Under the pieces are notes generated by a model, which was given only the letters and a program-made list of their open reading frames with translations, was not told the DNA's origin and did not search any database. Shown piece after piece: positions 48,101 through 55,863 of a DNA stretch of 64,000 nucleotides (position 1 is its first letter; every line of letters begins with the position of its first letter). The stretch comes from Cecembia rubra (GTDB taxonomy: Bacteria > Bacteroidota > Bacteroidia > Cytophagales > Cyclobacteriaceae): positions 1 to 64,000 of the forward strand of contig NZ_PYGF01000014.1 in the NCBI RefSeq assembly GCF_003014575.1, in the 5' to 3' direction. Made by a program: the position numbers and the translations under genes.

Positions 48101-48292
48101 TAAATCCTGAAACTTTTTGCCACTAATTTTACCGCTACTGCTTAAAATCTCTCTTTTAAAATGCCATACTAAATCACTTCCTGAAGGAATGCCTGAAGAA
48201 ATAGACGCACCTGCACCAAGCAACAAATCAAATGACTGATTTGAAAGTACTTTAAAACTTCGCAGAAAGGTATCCTTGTCTATTTTTTGCAT
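45167..48292 (-). CDS. SIR2-APAZ-Argonaute fusion (short pAgo, SPARSA-like)
   Basis: A 1041-aa single-chain version of a SIR2/short-Argonaute defence protein. Residues ~1-290 are a SIR2 NAD-hydrolase domain: LLLGAGAS (23-30), TTNFDDL with Asn139, KLHGDF with His181 and VVGYSGSDE. Residues ~300-690 fit an APAZ-type region. A MID domain follows from ~716 (VVIYIPDAW, TFFDLHDSLKLYG, LRLQFIEDKS, then IKWWLSLGIYVK) and a PIWI domain from ~795 (AFVGLGYSIR) to the end. The PIWI position usually held by the first catalytic Asp is Gly, so guide-directed slicing is unlikely. By family knowledge, guide-bound target recognition triggers NAD+ depletion. The ATG lies one base after the hsdR stop (TAA-T-ATG), so translation is coupled. 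Confidence 0.88.
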   Translation of the reverse strand: MQKIDKDTFLRSFKVLSNQSFDLLLGAGASISSGIPSGSDLVWHFKREILSSSGKISGKKFQDLKIEDNKKIIQSYFAEKGESHIVNPYSHYFNECYPDPLVRKDFLTSLVRDKKPSVGFMCLSAMIEQQKINTVWTTNFDDLIEKAINGLNYKSCQIVSPDNASTVQQFKTDIPTVVKLHGDFRYDPLQNTDEELQKLEESLHQYFLDASTKRGLLVVGYSGSDESVLQTIEKALEKPNAFPKGLIWCIPKDVSPNERLTQLIELANKQNQRSGFMTIDSFDYFLHELYKICDLKNEHIDKIASERFEQRQFFRLTQNQSNTTPILLNAVKAKNFPKTIFSTKTKINGEGKWKKLIELLEDSNVIASFSKGETLSLFGNENEIKELFKDYFTDELKLIDIPDYIFHQPDSYYIGLLYQLIEKSLVNDYDLALHTKGSQFRKVFSLNHLINQEEINDIQKFNRSFTIPNNIQVFEAFEFKVEFVNKELFLLICPTIHIQTNTGEEPDRLTVQNITNAIVSNRYNGKYGKKLGFWFAELKRRKSDLTFRLGDFEIKLSEYYSTAAKKMDNFFCFESYSKAKEPLIYFHHQDDTKQSIHPINGLKILGPLEESFGANGVASKITLAIIAPDTGFERVKTHLESLLNSVSPTTEKEYLKDFPGFDEVYKKHLIIPNSIQNEFVVSINSQEIKHYSAIQFYDLIKSKIDKLSTRSTEIDCVVIYIPDAWKNFRELKNEQTFFDLHDSLKLYGVKKGLRLQFIEDKSITYKDQAKIKWWLSLGIYVKSNGTPWKVKTDNTETAFVGLGYSIRQNARNKVVLGSSQIFDGSGNGLRFLLQPIEKPVYFGKNPFMSKDDAFRLVSNIRNTYHKIDPIIGLKKLVLHKTTHYTRDEIEGICNALEGIENIELLQIQQFTNWRAIKLKKDFATGKHTFDGYPIERGTIIQLDEFSFLLWTHGVVENQELNGKYYQGKRGIPTPLLIKRFRGTDSIETVANDILKLTKMNWNGAELYKTMPVTIDFSKRLSVMGKQLEELGNKAYDFRYFI

Positions 48293-48293
48293 A

Positions 48294-51206
48294 TTAATTC
48301 AAATTCATTCCGTTAATAAACGTCTCTACAAAATCAACAATACGTTTCAAAATTCTGTCGCCTAATTTTTTGCGTTGAAGTAAGCTTGGTTTTTCGCCTT
48401 CAATGAGTTCTAAAACTTCGTCACGGAGTGGCTCTCTTTCAGCAAAGAGATAATCTTCAATGAGTTTTTCTGTTTTCTCGGCTGATAGATTTTCTTCTTG
48501 TACGATTTTAGAAAATTCCTTTTGTTGTTCTTCGTTCCAAAACTGTTCAAATGCAGGTGTAATGTTGTCGGGGTCGCTGATGATTTGAAGATTCTCCAAA
48601 ATGAATTTCTCTATGAGTTCTCGTTTGCTTCTTAGCGTTGCTTCCGTACTCAATAAGTTGAAAATCTCCTTTTCTGCTTTTGTCGTGTCTTTTTGAGTTT
48701 GTGATTTCAGTTTGATTAAAAGCTGGATGATGTATGAAACATTGATTTCATCACGGTGTATCAACTCCAATTCAAAGTCCACATCTTCCAAAATGGAAAC
48801 TTTCTCCTTTTGATGGTTACTTTTTACTTTGTCGTATAAGTCAAGGTATTTGCTTTTAAAGTCCTCAAAAAGTTGTTCGTTCATTTTCAAATCTTCCCAT
48901 TTGAAGTCTGAAAAGGCTGTGAGAATGTTTTTTATCCTCATTAAATCACGGAAGGCCTTAATGAAGTTCAGTTCATCATCTTCGGTTTCAAGGTCATTTA
49001 CTGCGTCTGTTGTCGGTGTAACTTCTAATAGCTTTTCAAATGCTTCATCAAACTTGGCAACATAATCTTCATAAGGTTTCATTATGATAACCTCAATCGC
49101 TTCTTTGTTGCTGAATAGGGTAATGGCTTCGTCTGTTCGGTTTTTCAGGTTTCTGAAAACAACAATATTTCCCTGTGATTTCTGTTCGTTTAAAATTCTG
49201 TTAGTTCGGCTGAATGCTTGAATCAATCCGTGATATTTTAAGTTCTTGTCAACGTAAAGCGTGTTCACTTTCTTGGCATCAAATCCTGTCAGGAACATAT
49301 TCACCACCAATAAAACATCAATGCGATTGTTTACATTTTCGGGTTGGCGTTCTCGGTCTTTCAGTTTCTTTGAAATATCGTTGTAGTAGTTGTAAAAATC
49401 CTCACTGGTTTTGGTGGAATATTTTACATCATACAATTGATTGTAGTCTTCAATAAATTCATCCAACTTCTCTCGGCTGTGGGCTTGCAAGCCATATAAA
49501 GCCCTTGGTTCTTCAACCACAGAAACTTCTTCGGGAATAAAGCCATTGGCATCTGCATCATCTTCATTGGCTGCATAGCTGAAAATAGTTGCAATATTTA
49601 GATTGTGTTCTCCTGCTAATTTTTTGCGTTTGAAAATGTCGTAGTAGCGAATCAATGACTTTACACTATCTACACAAAACATTGCTGAAAAATCTTTGCT
49701 ATGCGTTTTTCGGTTGTGATTGTTGATGATGTAATCGGCAATTTTTTCTAATCGCTTTTCATCTTCCATCAACTCCTGTGTGTCAATGTCTTCAACCTCT
49801 ATATCAATTTCGGTTGCTGTGTCTTTTTGCTTGTACCTGCCTACATATTCAACCGAAAATTTCAATACGTTTTCATCTTTTATGGCATCTGTAATTACGT
49901 ATTTGTGCAAGCAATCTTCAAAAAGGTCTTTGGTGGTTCGTTTGCCCAATTCATTTTTATTGGCATTATCAGCAAAAATGGGTGTTCCTGTAAAACCGAA
50001 CATTTGAGCATTATTGAAATACTCTTTTATCCTGTTGTGTGTTTCTCCAAACTGGCTTCGGTGGCACTCGTCAAAAATGAAAATGATTCGTTTGTCTTTC
50101 AAGTCTGCCATTTTCTTTTCGTACTTCAATTTACTGATGGCAGTATTGAGTTTCTGAATAGTGGTTACAATTAATTTGGTGTTTTTCGCTTCACCTTTTT
50201 TGTCTTTGTAAGTGCCAATAAATTGTTTTACCAAATTGGCGGTATTGTCTGTTCCGTCAATGCAACCATCACTAAAACTGTTGAACTCTTTTGTGGTTTG
50301 GTAGTCCAAATCTTTTCTGTCCACTACAAAAACAACTTTGTGAACTTCTGGGAAGTTCATCAAAATTTGACTGGCTTTAAAACTGGTTAAGGTCTTGCCC
50401 GAACCTGTTGTATGCCATATATATCCGTTTTTGTTGGAGTTTTTTACTCGGTCAATTAATGCTTCTACTGCATAGAATTGATACGGACGAAGTACCATTG
50501 GAATTTTATAGGCTTCATTGAGTACAATGTATTTGCAAATCATTTTACTGATGTGGCAAGGCTCTAAAAAAGCATCTGTAAAACCGTTGAGAATATTGGT
50601 CAATCGCTTGTTTTCAAAATCTGTCCAATAGAAAGTTTGCTTGAAACTTTGGTTTCGGTTGTTGGCGTAATACTTTGTATTTACTCCGTTGCTGATGATG
50701 AAAATCTGAACATATTGATACAAGGCGGAATTAGCACCAAATGAATGGCGTTGATAGCGATTGACTTGGTTAAAGGCTTCTTTGAGTTCTAAACCTCTGC
50801 GTTTGAGTTCAATTTGAACCAAGGGCAAACCGTTGATTAAAATCGTAACATCATAACGGTTTTTGTACTTGCCTTCTTGGGTTACTTGGTTGGTTACTTG
50901 GTATTGGTTTTGACACCAATGTTCTGTATTCAGAAATTCGAAATAGAGATTGTCTCCGTTATCTCTTACAATATGTTGTTTTTGGCGAAGTGTTTTTGAT
51001 TTTTCAAAAACTGACCCTTTATTTAACAAGTTAAGCACCTTGTCAAATTCAGCATCTGAAAGCGAAATTTGATTATGCTTTTCTAATTGACTTTTAAGAT
51101 TTGATAATAGCGCTTTTTCGTCTGCAATAGGAAAGTAAGCATAACCCAATTTTTGCAACTGGGCAATCAATTGTTCTTCTAATATTTGTTCGCTTTGTTT
51201 ACTCAT
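48294..51206 (-). CDS. hsdR: Type I restriction endonuclease subunit R
   Basis: A 970-aa HsdR. The nuclease domain has the PD-(D/E)xK residues Asp119, Glu133 and Lys135 (YDVTILINGLPLVQIELKRR) followed by the QxxxY-like EAFNQVNRY. The SF2 translocase core has Walker A HTTGSGKT (~265-272), DECHRSQ, GFTGTPIF and MFLTGFDAKKVNTLYVDK. A C-terminal helical domain should contact HsdM/S. All motor and nuclease residues I can see are intact. Its ATG overlaps the upstream Shedu-like gene's stop (ATGA), and its stop is one base from the Argonaute fusion's ATG. Confidence 0.95.
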   Translation of the reverse strand: MSKQSEQILEEQLIAQLQKLGYAYFPIADEKALLSNLKSQLEKHNQISLSDAEFDKVLNLLNKGSVFEKSKTLRQKQHIVRDNGDNLYFEFLNTEHWCQNQYQVTNQVTQEGKYKNRYDVTILINGLPLVQIELKRRGLELKEAFNQVNRYQRHSFGANSALYQYVQIFIISNGVNTKYYANNRNQSFKQTFYWTDFENKRLTNILNGFTDAFLEPCHISKMICKYIVLNEAYKIPMVLRPYQFYAVEALIDRVKNSNKNGYIWHTTGSGKTLTSFKASQILMNFPEVHKVVFVVDRKDLDYQTTKEFNSFSDGCIDGTDNTANLVKQFIGTYKDKKGEAKNTKLIVTTIQKLNTAISKLKYEKKMADLKDKRIIFIFDECHRSQFGETHNRIKEYFNNAQMFGFTGTPIFADNANKNELGKRTTKDLFEDCLHKYVITDAIKDENVLKFSVEYVGRYKQKDTATEIDIEVEDIDTQELMEDEKRLEKIADYIINNHNRKTHSKDFSAMFCVDSVKSLIRYYDIFKRKKLAGEHNLNIATIFSYAANEDDADANGFIPEEVSVVEEPRALYGLQAHSREKLDEFIEDYNQLYDVKYSTKTSEDFYNYYNDISKKLKDRERQPENVNNRIDVLLVVNMFLTGFDAKKVNTLYVDKNLKYHGLIQAFSRTNRILNEQKSQGNIVVFRNLKNRTDEAITLFSNKEAIEVIIMKPYEDYVAKFDEAFEKLLEVTPTTDAVNDLETEDDELNFIKAFRDLMRIKNILTAFSDFKWEDLKMNEQLFEDFKSKYLDLYDKVKSNHQKEKVSILEDVDFELELIHRDEINVSYIIQLLIKLKSQTQKDTTKAEKEIFNLLSTEATLRSKRELIEKFILENLQIISDPDNITPAFEQFWNEEQQKEFSKIVQEENLSAEKTEKLIEDYLFAEREPLRDEVLELIEGEKPSLLQRKKLGDRILKRIVDFVETFINGMNLN

Positions 51207-52561
51207 AAATCCAACTGCAATCTTGTTTTAGCGTGTCCTACTAATTCGCTATATGTAAGCACTTTAATGTTTTTGTAAGTATTTTTTAACTCCTTGTATG
51301 CCAATTTTCCGTTTGTTTCATATTGACCTTTTGAAATTTTTGCTTTTTGTGAAGCATTAAGATTTTCATATTGGGTGAAAATGGAATTAGAACTACCTAT
51401 TATAATTGTTCCTGTAGGTCTAACAGATTCAACATCTAAATTATCGGCACCTATTTGTTCTTGAAGAAAATCTCTAATTTTTTTATTGTCAATTTTAAAG
51501 CTTTCATCATTGTCTCTATTGATTGTTGTGATGTATCTTTCGCATTGAGAAATTGCTGCTGCTAATGTTTTTGTTGGGTAAAACTTTTTTCTGCCAAAAT
51601 CAAAATCCATTAATATTTCATCTGACCTTTTTAGTTCTACAAGTTCAATATCGCCTAAGTGGGTAATAAGAATTAAATCTAATTGAGAACGAGATAAATC
51701 ACCGTGGTGAATAACATACTTGTTTGTATTAATCATTGCAGGCACACCAAAAAATGTATATTGACCATATTTAGTCAAAATCTTTTCCATCAAATCCTCA
51801 GGACCTTTAATTTGAATTTTAGGAAATCCGAAGTATGTATTTCCTATAGTTTTTGAATCAGCGGTAGTAATCTTTGATTTACTTAATATTTGTTCTTCAA
51901 TGGTTGTTATCAACCAATCAACTTGTTTATTAATTTTTTTTTCAACTACAAGATTGATGTTTTCACCTGTTTCAAGATTTCCTGTAAGTTCTATTATATC
52001 AGCCTGTGATACTTGATTACTGGCGATTATCTCTTTTAGTACAAGGGAATAGTCTTTTTGTGCTTCAGCCTCATTCAATTCAATATCAAAATGATTTTTT
52101 AAATATGGTGCTACTCGATTTCTTATCCGAATATTTTTATCAATTCCTTCTTCTCTTGCTATTTTTTTATAATCCTCAAATAGTGATTTTGTTGTATAGA
52201 GTATCGGTGGTTCAACTTTGTTTACATTTGAAATGACTACCTTATTGAGGTCTTGGGCAGTAATGTTTTTCATAAAGCCTAAGAAAAATCCAAAGTTTTT
52301 ATCAGGTTTTGAACTAGATGAACTAATAAGGGAAAGATTTTCACGGTTCAATTCAATTTTTACTGTGTAATCTCTTGTATAAAAGCGGTCGATTCCGTCA
52401 TAGGTATATCCATTTTCGGTGTATTCAACAAAATTTTGATTATACTTTATTAGAATCTTATTACCTGCTTTAAGGCTACGATTTGTCAATGACATATTGC
52501 CATTGATACACCTATTAAGTTTGGTTTTTAATAATTCTATTGGTTCTTTTTTAACAGCCAT
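51203..52561 (-). CDS. Shedu-like (DUF4263/SduA) nuclease in the hsd operon
   Basis: A 452-aa protein I assign to the Shedu-type PD-(D/E)xK nucleases. The C-terminal domain (~265-450) has Asp295 (RSQLDLILIT), Glu309 and Lys311 (DIELVELKR) and the downstream AAAISQCERYI with Gln339 and Tyr343, matching the D...ExK...Q..Y pattern of DUF4263. The N-terminal ~260 residues form a beta-rich region and a helical linker, a plausible sensor part as in other Shedu proteins. The gene is inserted between hsdS and hsdR with start/stop overlaps on both sides (TAATG and ATGA), so it is part of the operon and not a neighbour by chance. A VSR-like or other nuclease of the same fold is the alternative. Confidence 0.72.
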   Translation of the reverse strand: MAVKKEPIELLKTKLNRCINGNMSLTNRSLKAGNKILIKYNQNFVEYTENGYTYDGIDRFYTRDYTVKIELNRENLSLISSSSSKPDKNFGFFLGFMKNITAQDLNKVVISNVNKVEPPILYTTKSLFEDYKKIAREEGIDKNIRIRNRVAPYLKNHFDIELNEAEAQKDYSLVLKEIIASNQVSQADIIELTGNLETGENINLVVEKKINKQVDWLITTIEEQILSKSKITTADSKTIGNTYFGFPKIQIKGPEDLMEKILTKYGQYTFFGVPAMINTNKYVIHHGDLSRSQLDLILITHLGDIELVELKRSDEILMDFDFGRKKFYPTKTLAAAISQCERYITTINRDNDESFKIDNKKIRDFLQEQIGADNLDVESVRPTGTIIIGSSNSIFTQYENLNASQKAKISKGQYETNGKLAYKELKNTYKNIKVLTYSELVGHAKTRLQLDL

Positions 52562-53790
52562 TAGCAGAATAATTTACTTAACAATGCCTTTTTAAAGTTT
52601 CTAGTTTCTTCCAATTGCTCGTTTACCAAAGCAATTTGTTTGCTTATCTCATTGAGAAATGAAGCTATCTTTTCTTGTTCTTTTATGTGAGGATAGGGTA
52701 AAGGAAGTTTCTCAAAGTCTTCATTGGTAATATTCATTCTATCGTGCCTTACTCCATAATTAGCAATCCCTCTCATATATTTAAACCAAAATGAAGTTTG
52801 GAAATAATGCTCATAAAAGCATAAGTTTCCGCTTTTAGGTTTCAAAACTGTATACAGTGGAGACATAACTCCTTTTACTAAATGATTTCTTTTTAATGGA
52901 CCAACTGGAGCAGAAACGGAAATTCTTGGGTTGTAAACAAAATCATCAACCTCAACAATATAATATCCTTCAAGATTATTTTGATTTGCTATGTCTTTGT
53001 CAAAGTAATCACCTTGCGAAATAATCCCTCTTGTTGCAGAGTTGGTGAGTACATTTTTAATTAAACTCCCTTTGTTTTTAATTGATTTCCTTGAAAAAAC
53101 ATCTTTTAATTTCTTTATTTCCCACTCTGGAAAATCCTTTCCATTTTCATCTTTAAAGCGGAGTTTTTGGGAGAATAATTTTTGCGTAATTCCTTTTTTG
53201 TACAGCTCTAAATTTTCTTTTTTCTCTTTGAGTTGAGCAATGCGTTTGTCAATCTGAATTAAAGAATCGGATATCTTTTTCTGTTCATCTTTTTGAGATG
53301 GAAGGTAAATTTTTCCGCTCAAAAGATAGTCCGCATCTGCTGTAATGTACCTATCCCCAACCAAAACATACTTTCTTAAAAAATTATTTGCTCTGTTTAA
53401 ATGACTGAAATAACAGTCAATAAACTTTGGAAAGACATTTTCTTTAACCTTAAAAGTATAGTAAAGCGTAGATAACAAACCGTCTTTGTAGTCATTTACT
53501 TTGAATAAACCATAAGGATAACTTGCACTAATACTTTTGCCATAAACCAAATCATTTAGCCTTGTTTTCTTGTAGCTAAGGTGATTAACATTACTGTAAG
53601 TCTCTTCAAGAAGTTCTTTTCTACTGACTATTCCATAATGTGAGGACAAAGACAAGATTTCATCAAGGCTAAATTCTTCATCTTTGTTTGTCTCGGAATA
53701 TCTTGTTAAAAAATCGGATAGTTTACATTCTTTCCAATCCTCTTTAAATTCAGGAAATCGCAAGACTGGTTTTGTTCTTGTACTTCTCAT
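52561..53790 (-). CDS. hsdS: Type I restriction-modification specificity subunit S
   Basis: A 409-aa HsdS that determines the bipartite recognition sequence. It has two target-recognition domains in tandem (~10-195 and ~215-400). Each is followed by a conserved helix: LIQIDKRIAQLKEKKENLELYKKG and EISKQIALVNEQLEE. Typical phrases are LPSQKDEQKKISD and LPYPHIKEQEKIASF. Both TRDs appear complete, so specificity should be functional. It starts 2 bases after hsdM and ends by sharing one base with the Shedu-like gene's ATG. No inverted spare TRD is seen that would allow phase variation. Confidence 0.93.
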   Translation of the reverse strand: MRSTRTKPVLRFPEFKEDWKECKLSDFLTRYSETNKDEEFSLDEILSLSSHYGIVSRKELLEETYSNVNHLSYKKTRLNDLVYGKSISASYPYGLFKVNDYKDGLLSTLYYTFKVKENVFPKFIDCYFSHLNRANNFLRKYVLVGDRYITADADYLLSGKIYLPSQKDEQKKISDSLIQIDKRIAQLKEKKENLELYKKGITQKLFSQKLRFKDENGKDFPEWEIKKLKDVFSRKSIKNKGSLIKNVLTNSATRGIISQGDYFDKDIANQNNLEGYYIVEVDDFVYNPRISVSAPVGPLKRNHLVKGVMSPLYTVLKPKSGNLCFYEHYFQTSFWFKYMRGIANYGVRHDRMNITNEDFEKLPLPYPHIKEQEKIASFLNEISKQIALVNEQLEETRNFKKALLSKLFC

Positions 53791-53792
53791 AA

Positions 53793-55385
53793 TTAAAAGG
53801 GCGTTGAAATATTAAGTTCTTTACAAAATTTAGCTATCTCGCTTTCGGTTGTTTTGATGTCTTTCTCCAAGTCAACCAACTTGTTTGAAACTGCATCTAA
53901 ATCAATCTCTTCTTCCTCCTCAAAAGTATCTACATAACGAGGAATGTTCAAGTTGTAATCATTTTCACGAATCTGTTCAAGCGAAGCAACAAAACTGTAT
54001 TTATCTTCTGTTATCCTGTTTTGATAGGTGTTTATGATTTTATTAATGTCCTCTTGTCGTAAATAGTTTTGAGTTCCTTTTGCGAAGTGTTGGCTGGCAT
54101 CTATAAAAACTACATCTTTAGGGTTTTCTCTACATTTCTTGAAAACCATTATACAAGTTGGTATGTCTGTTCCAAAAAATATTTTTTCAGGCAATCCAAT
54201 TACTGCATCTAAATAGTTTTTGTTTTCAATGAGGAATTTGCGAATGTGTTGTTCTGCACCACCTCTGAACAATGCACCGTGTGGCAATACAATTGCCATA
54301 GTTCCATTTTCAGCCAAATGGTAAATCATATGTTGAACAAAGGCAAAATCAGCTTTGCTTGCTGGTGCTAATTTTCCGTATTGGCTAAAGCGGTCATCAC
54401 TTGTAAAAATAGGGTTCGCACTCCATTTGGCAGAGAAAGGCGGATTGGCAACAATGGCTTCAAAAGGTAAATCGTCAATGTGTTGCGGATACTCCAATGT
54501 ATCTTCTTGCTTAATGTCAAATTGACGATAATGCACACCGTGCAGAATCATATTCATTCGGGCAAGGTTGTATGTTGTACGATTCATTTCTTGTCCATAA
54601 AACATTGCTACGTCTTTAACTTCTCGGGCTACACGCAACAACAAAGAGCCTGAACCACAAGTAGGGTCGTAAACTGATTTTAGTTTTTGCTTGCCTGTGG
54701 TAACAATCTTTGCCAATATTTTAGAAACTTCCTGTGGTGTATAAAATTCACCTGCTTTTTTACCTGCACCGCTGGCAAATTGCCCAATTAAATATTCGTA
54801 AGCATCACCCAAAACATCTAGTTCCGTGTTTTCCAACTTGAAATCAATCTTGTCAAGGTGAGTTAGCACCTTTGCAATTATTGTATTTCTTGCTTCGGGT
54901 GTTTTACCGAGTTTGGTACTGTTCAAGTCCATATCTTCAAAGAGATTATCAAAGTCCTCTTCGCTTTCAGTACCCATTGTACTCAATTGGATGTTGGTCA
55001 GTATTTTTTGAAGGTCTTCAAGTATGAAGTTTGTTTTGCTTTCGTCAAATTGGTCAATGTCTTCGTTGTTGCCCATTCCTCTTTTAGCCACTTCGGTAAA
55101 GAGTTCTTCGGGTCTAAGGAAGTAGCCCAATTTCTCCAAAGCTTCTTCTTTAATAGCTTCTAAAAAGTCGTTGGCTTGTGCTGTTTTTGGTGTTATTTCA
55201 CGAAACTTGATTTTGTCTTGTTTCAAGATGTCGTTAGCGAAAATTTCCATTTTCTCGCTCAGATATTTGTAGAAAATGAAGCCTAAGATATAGTCACGGA
55301 ACTCGTCCGCATTCATTTTGCCTCTCAGCGTATTGGCTATATTCCAAAGTTGTTGTTCTAATACTCGTTTTTGGTCTTCACTCAT
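53793..55385 (-). CDS. hsdM: Type I restriction-modification methyltransferase subunit M
   Basis: A 530-aa N6-adenine DNA methyltransferase. The N-terminal helical HsdM domain (~8-160) starts QQLWNIANTLRGKMNADEFR. The catalytic domain has SAM motif I DPTCGSGS (240-247) and catalytic motif IV NPPF (314-317). A C-terminal helical tail follows. It is the first gene of a five-gene overlapping operon: hsdM, hsdS, Shedu-like nuclease, hsdR, Argonaute fusion. Having the methyltransferase first fits safe establishment of the operon in a new host. Confidence 0.95.
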   Translation of the reverse strand: MSEDQKRVLEQQLWNIANTLRGKMNADEFRDYILGFIFYKYLSEKMEIFANDILKQDKIKFREITPKTAQANDFLEAIKEEALEKLGYFLRPEELFTEVAKRGMGNNEDIDQFDESKTNFILEDLQKILTNIQLSTMGTESEEDFDNLFEDMDLNSTKLGKTPEARNTIIAKVLTHLDKIDFKLENTELDVLGDAYEYLIGQFASGAGKKAGEFYTPQEVSKILAKIVTTGKQKLKSVYDPTCGSGSLLLRVAREVKDVAMFYGQEMNRTTYNLARMNMILHGVHYRQFDIKQEDTLEYPQHIDDLPFEAIVANPPFSAKWSANPIFTSDDRFSQYGKLAPASKADFAFVQHMIYHLAENGTMAIVLPHGALFRGGAEQHIRKFLIENKNYLDAVIGLPEKIFFGTDIPTCIMVFKKCRENPKDVVFIDASQHFAKGTQNYLRQEDINKIINTYQNRITEDKYSFVASLEQIRENDYNLNIPRYVDTFEEEEEIDLDAVSNKLVDLEKDIKTTESEIAKFCKELNISTPF

Positions 55386-55722
55386 TTAAAATTCTCTTTA
55401 TTTATTGGTTCGCTAAATTACTTTTTATTGTTGGTCTTTCTGTCCGTGCGTTGGCTAAAAAAATGGCTCTTTTGGTTTTTTGAGCGTTGGCTCGTGTGTT
55501 GGAAAAAACCAAATGTGACATTTGTGCGGTGGCAATAGAAATTCAATTTTTTTTGTGCGTTGGGGAAAAAATTAAAACACAGAAGGGTAGGCAATGAGTG
55601 TCGGCTTACTCGTTGTCCGTTTGTTGTATCGTTCTTATGTCCGTGTTCACCTGTCAAAATGGTTTACTTTTTCTCTGTTTTTAGTCGTCTGTTTGTTGTT
55701 GTCGGGTTGTCCTTTACACTTG
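55386..55722. other. GT-rich leader region of the hsd operon
   Basis: About 337 non-coding bases upstream of hsdM that should contain the operon promoter (minus strand). It is G/T-rich on the plus strand and contains GCGTTGG three times (55448, 55484, 55557). The same word occurs twice beyond the other end of the operon (45081, 45160). GAAATTCAATTTTTTTT at 55538-55554 is the exact inverse of 45059-45075. No gene is seen. Confidence 0.5.
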
Positions 55723-55859
55723 CTGCCAACGTTTTGCGGCTTGGCGTAGTGGCGGATTTTTAGCACAAAAGTTCAATCGAAGAACTACACTTGAACTTAG
55801 CACAAAACTGTCATACGAAGCACTGCACCCGCCATTACGCCAAACCGCTGTTAACAGCC
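55723..55859 (-). repeat. attC-like site D (lipoprotein cassette)
   Basis: A ~137-bp imperfect palindrome. Left edge CTGCCAAC at 55723-55730, then GTTTTGCGGCTTGGCGTAGT and GGCGGATTTTTAGCAC. Right arm CCCGCCATTACGCCAAACCG ending GTTAACAGCC at 55850-55859. It starts 4 bases after the lipoprotein stop. GTTAACAGCC is the exact complement of GGCTGTTAAC at 56443-56452. Confidence 0.8.
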
Positions 55860-55863
55860 GTTT

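Noticed and set aside
42980..48292. A Sir2-HerA two-gene defence system formed by the HerA-like ATPase and the SIR2 protein
   Set aside because: An attC-like site and a terminator lie between them, they are in different cassettes, and the SIR2 domain is part of an APAZ-PIWI fusion. The HerA is also membrane-anchored. Cooperation in trans remains possible.
55418..55763. Open frames on both strands in the hsd leader region
   Set aside because: They arise from G/T-rich low-complexity sequence and run into the attC-like site; no homologous feature or start signal.
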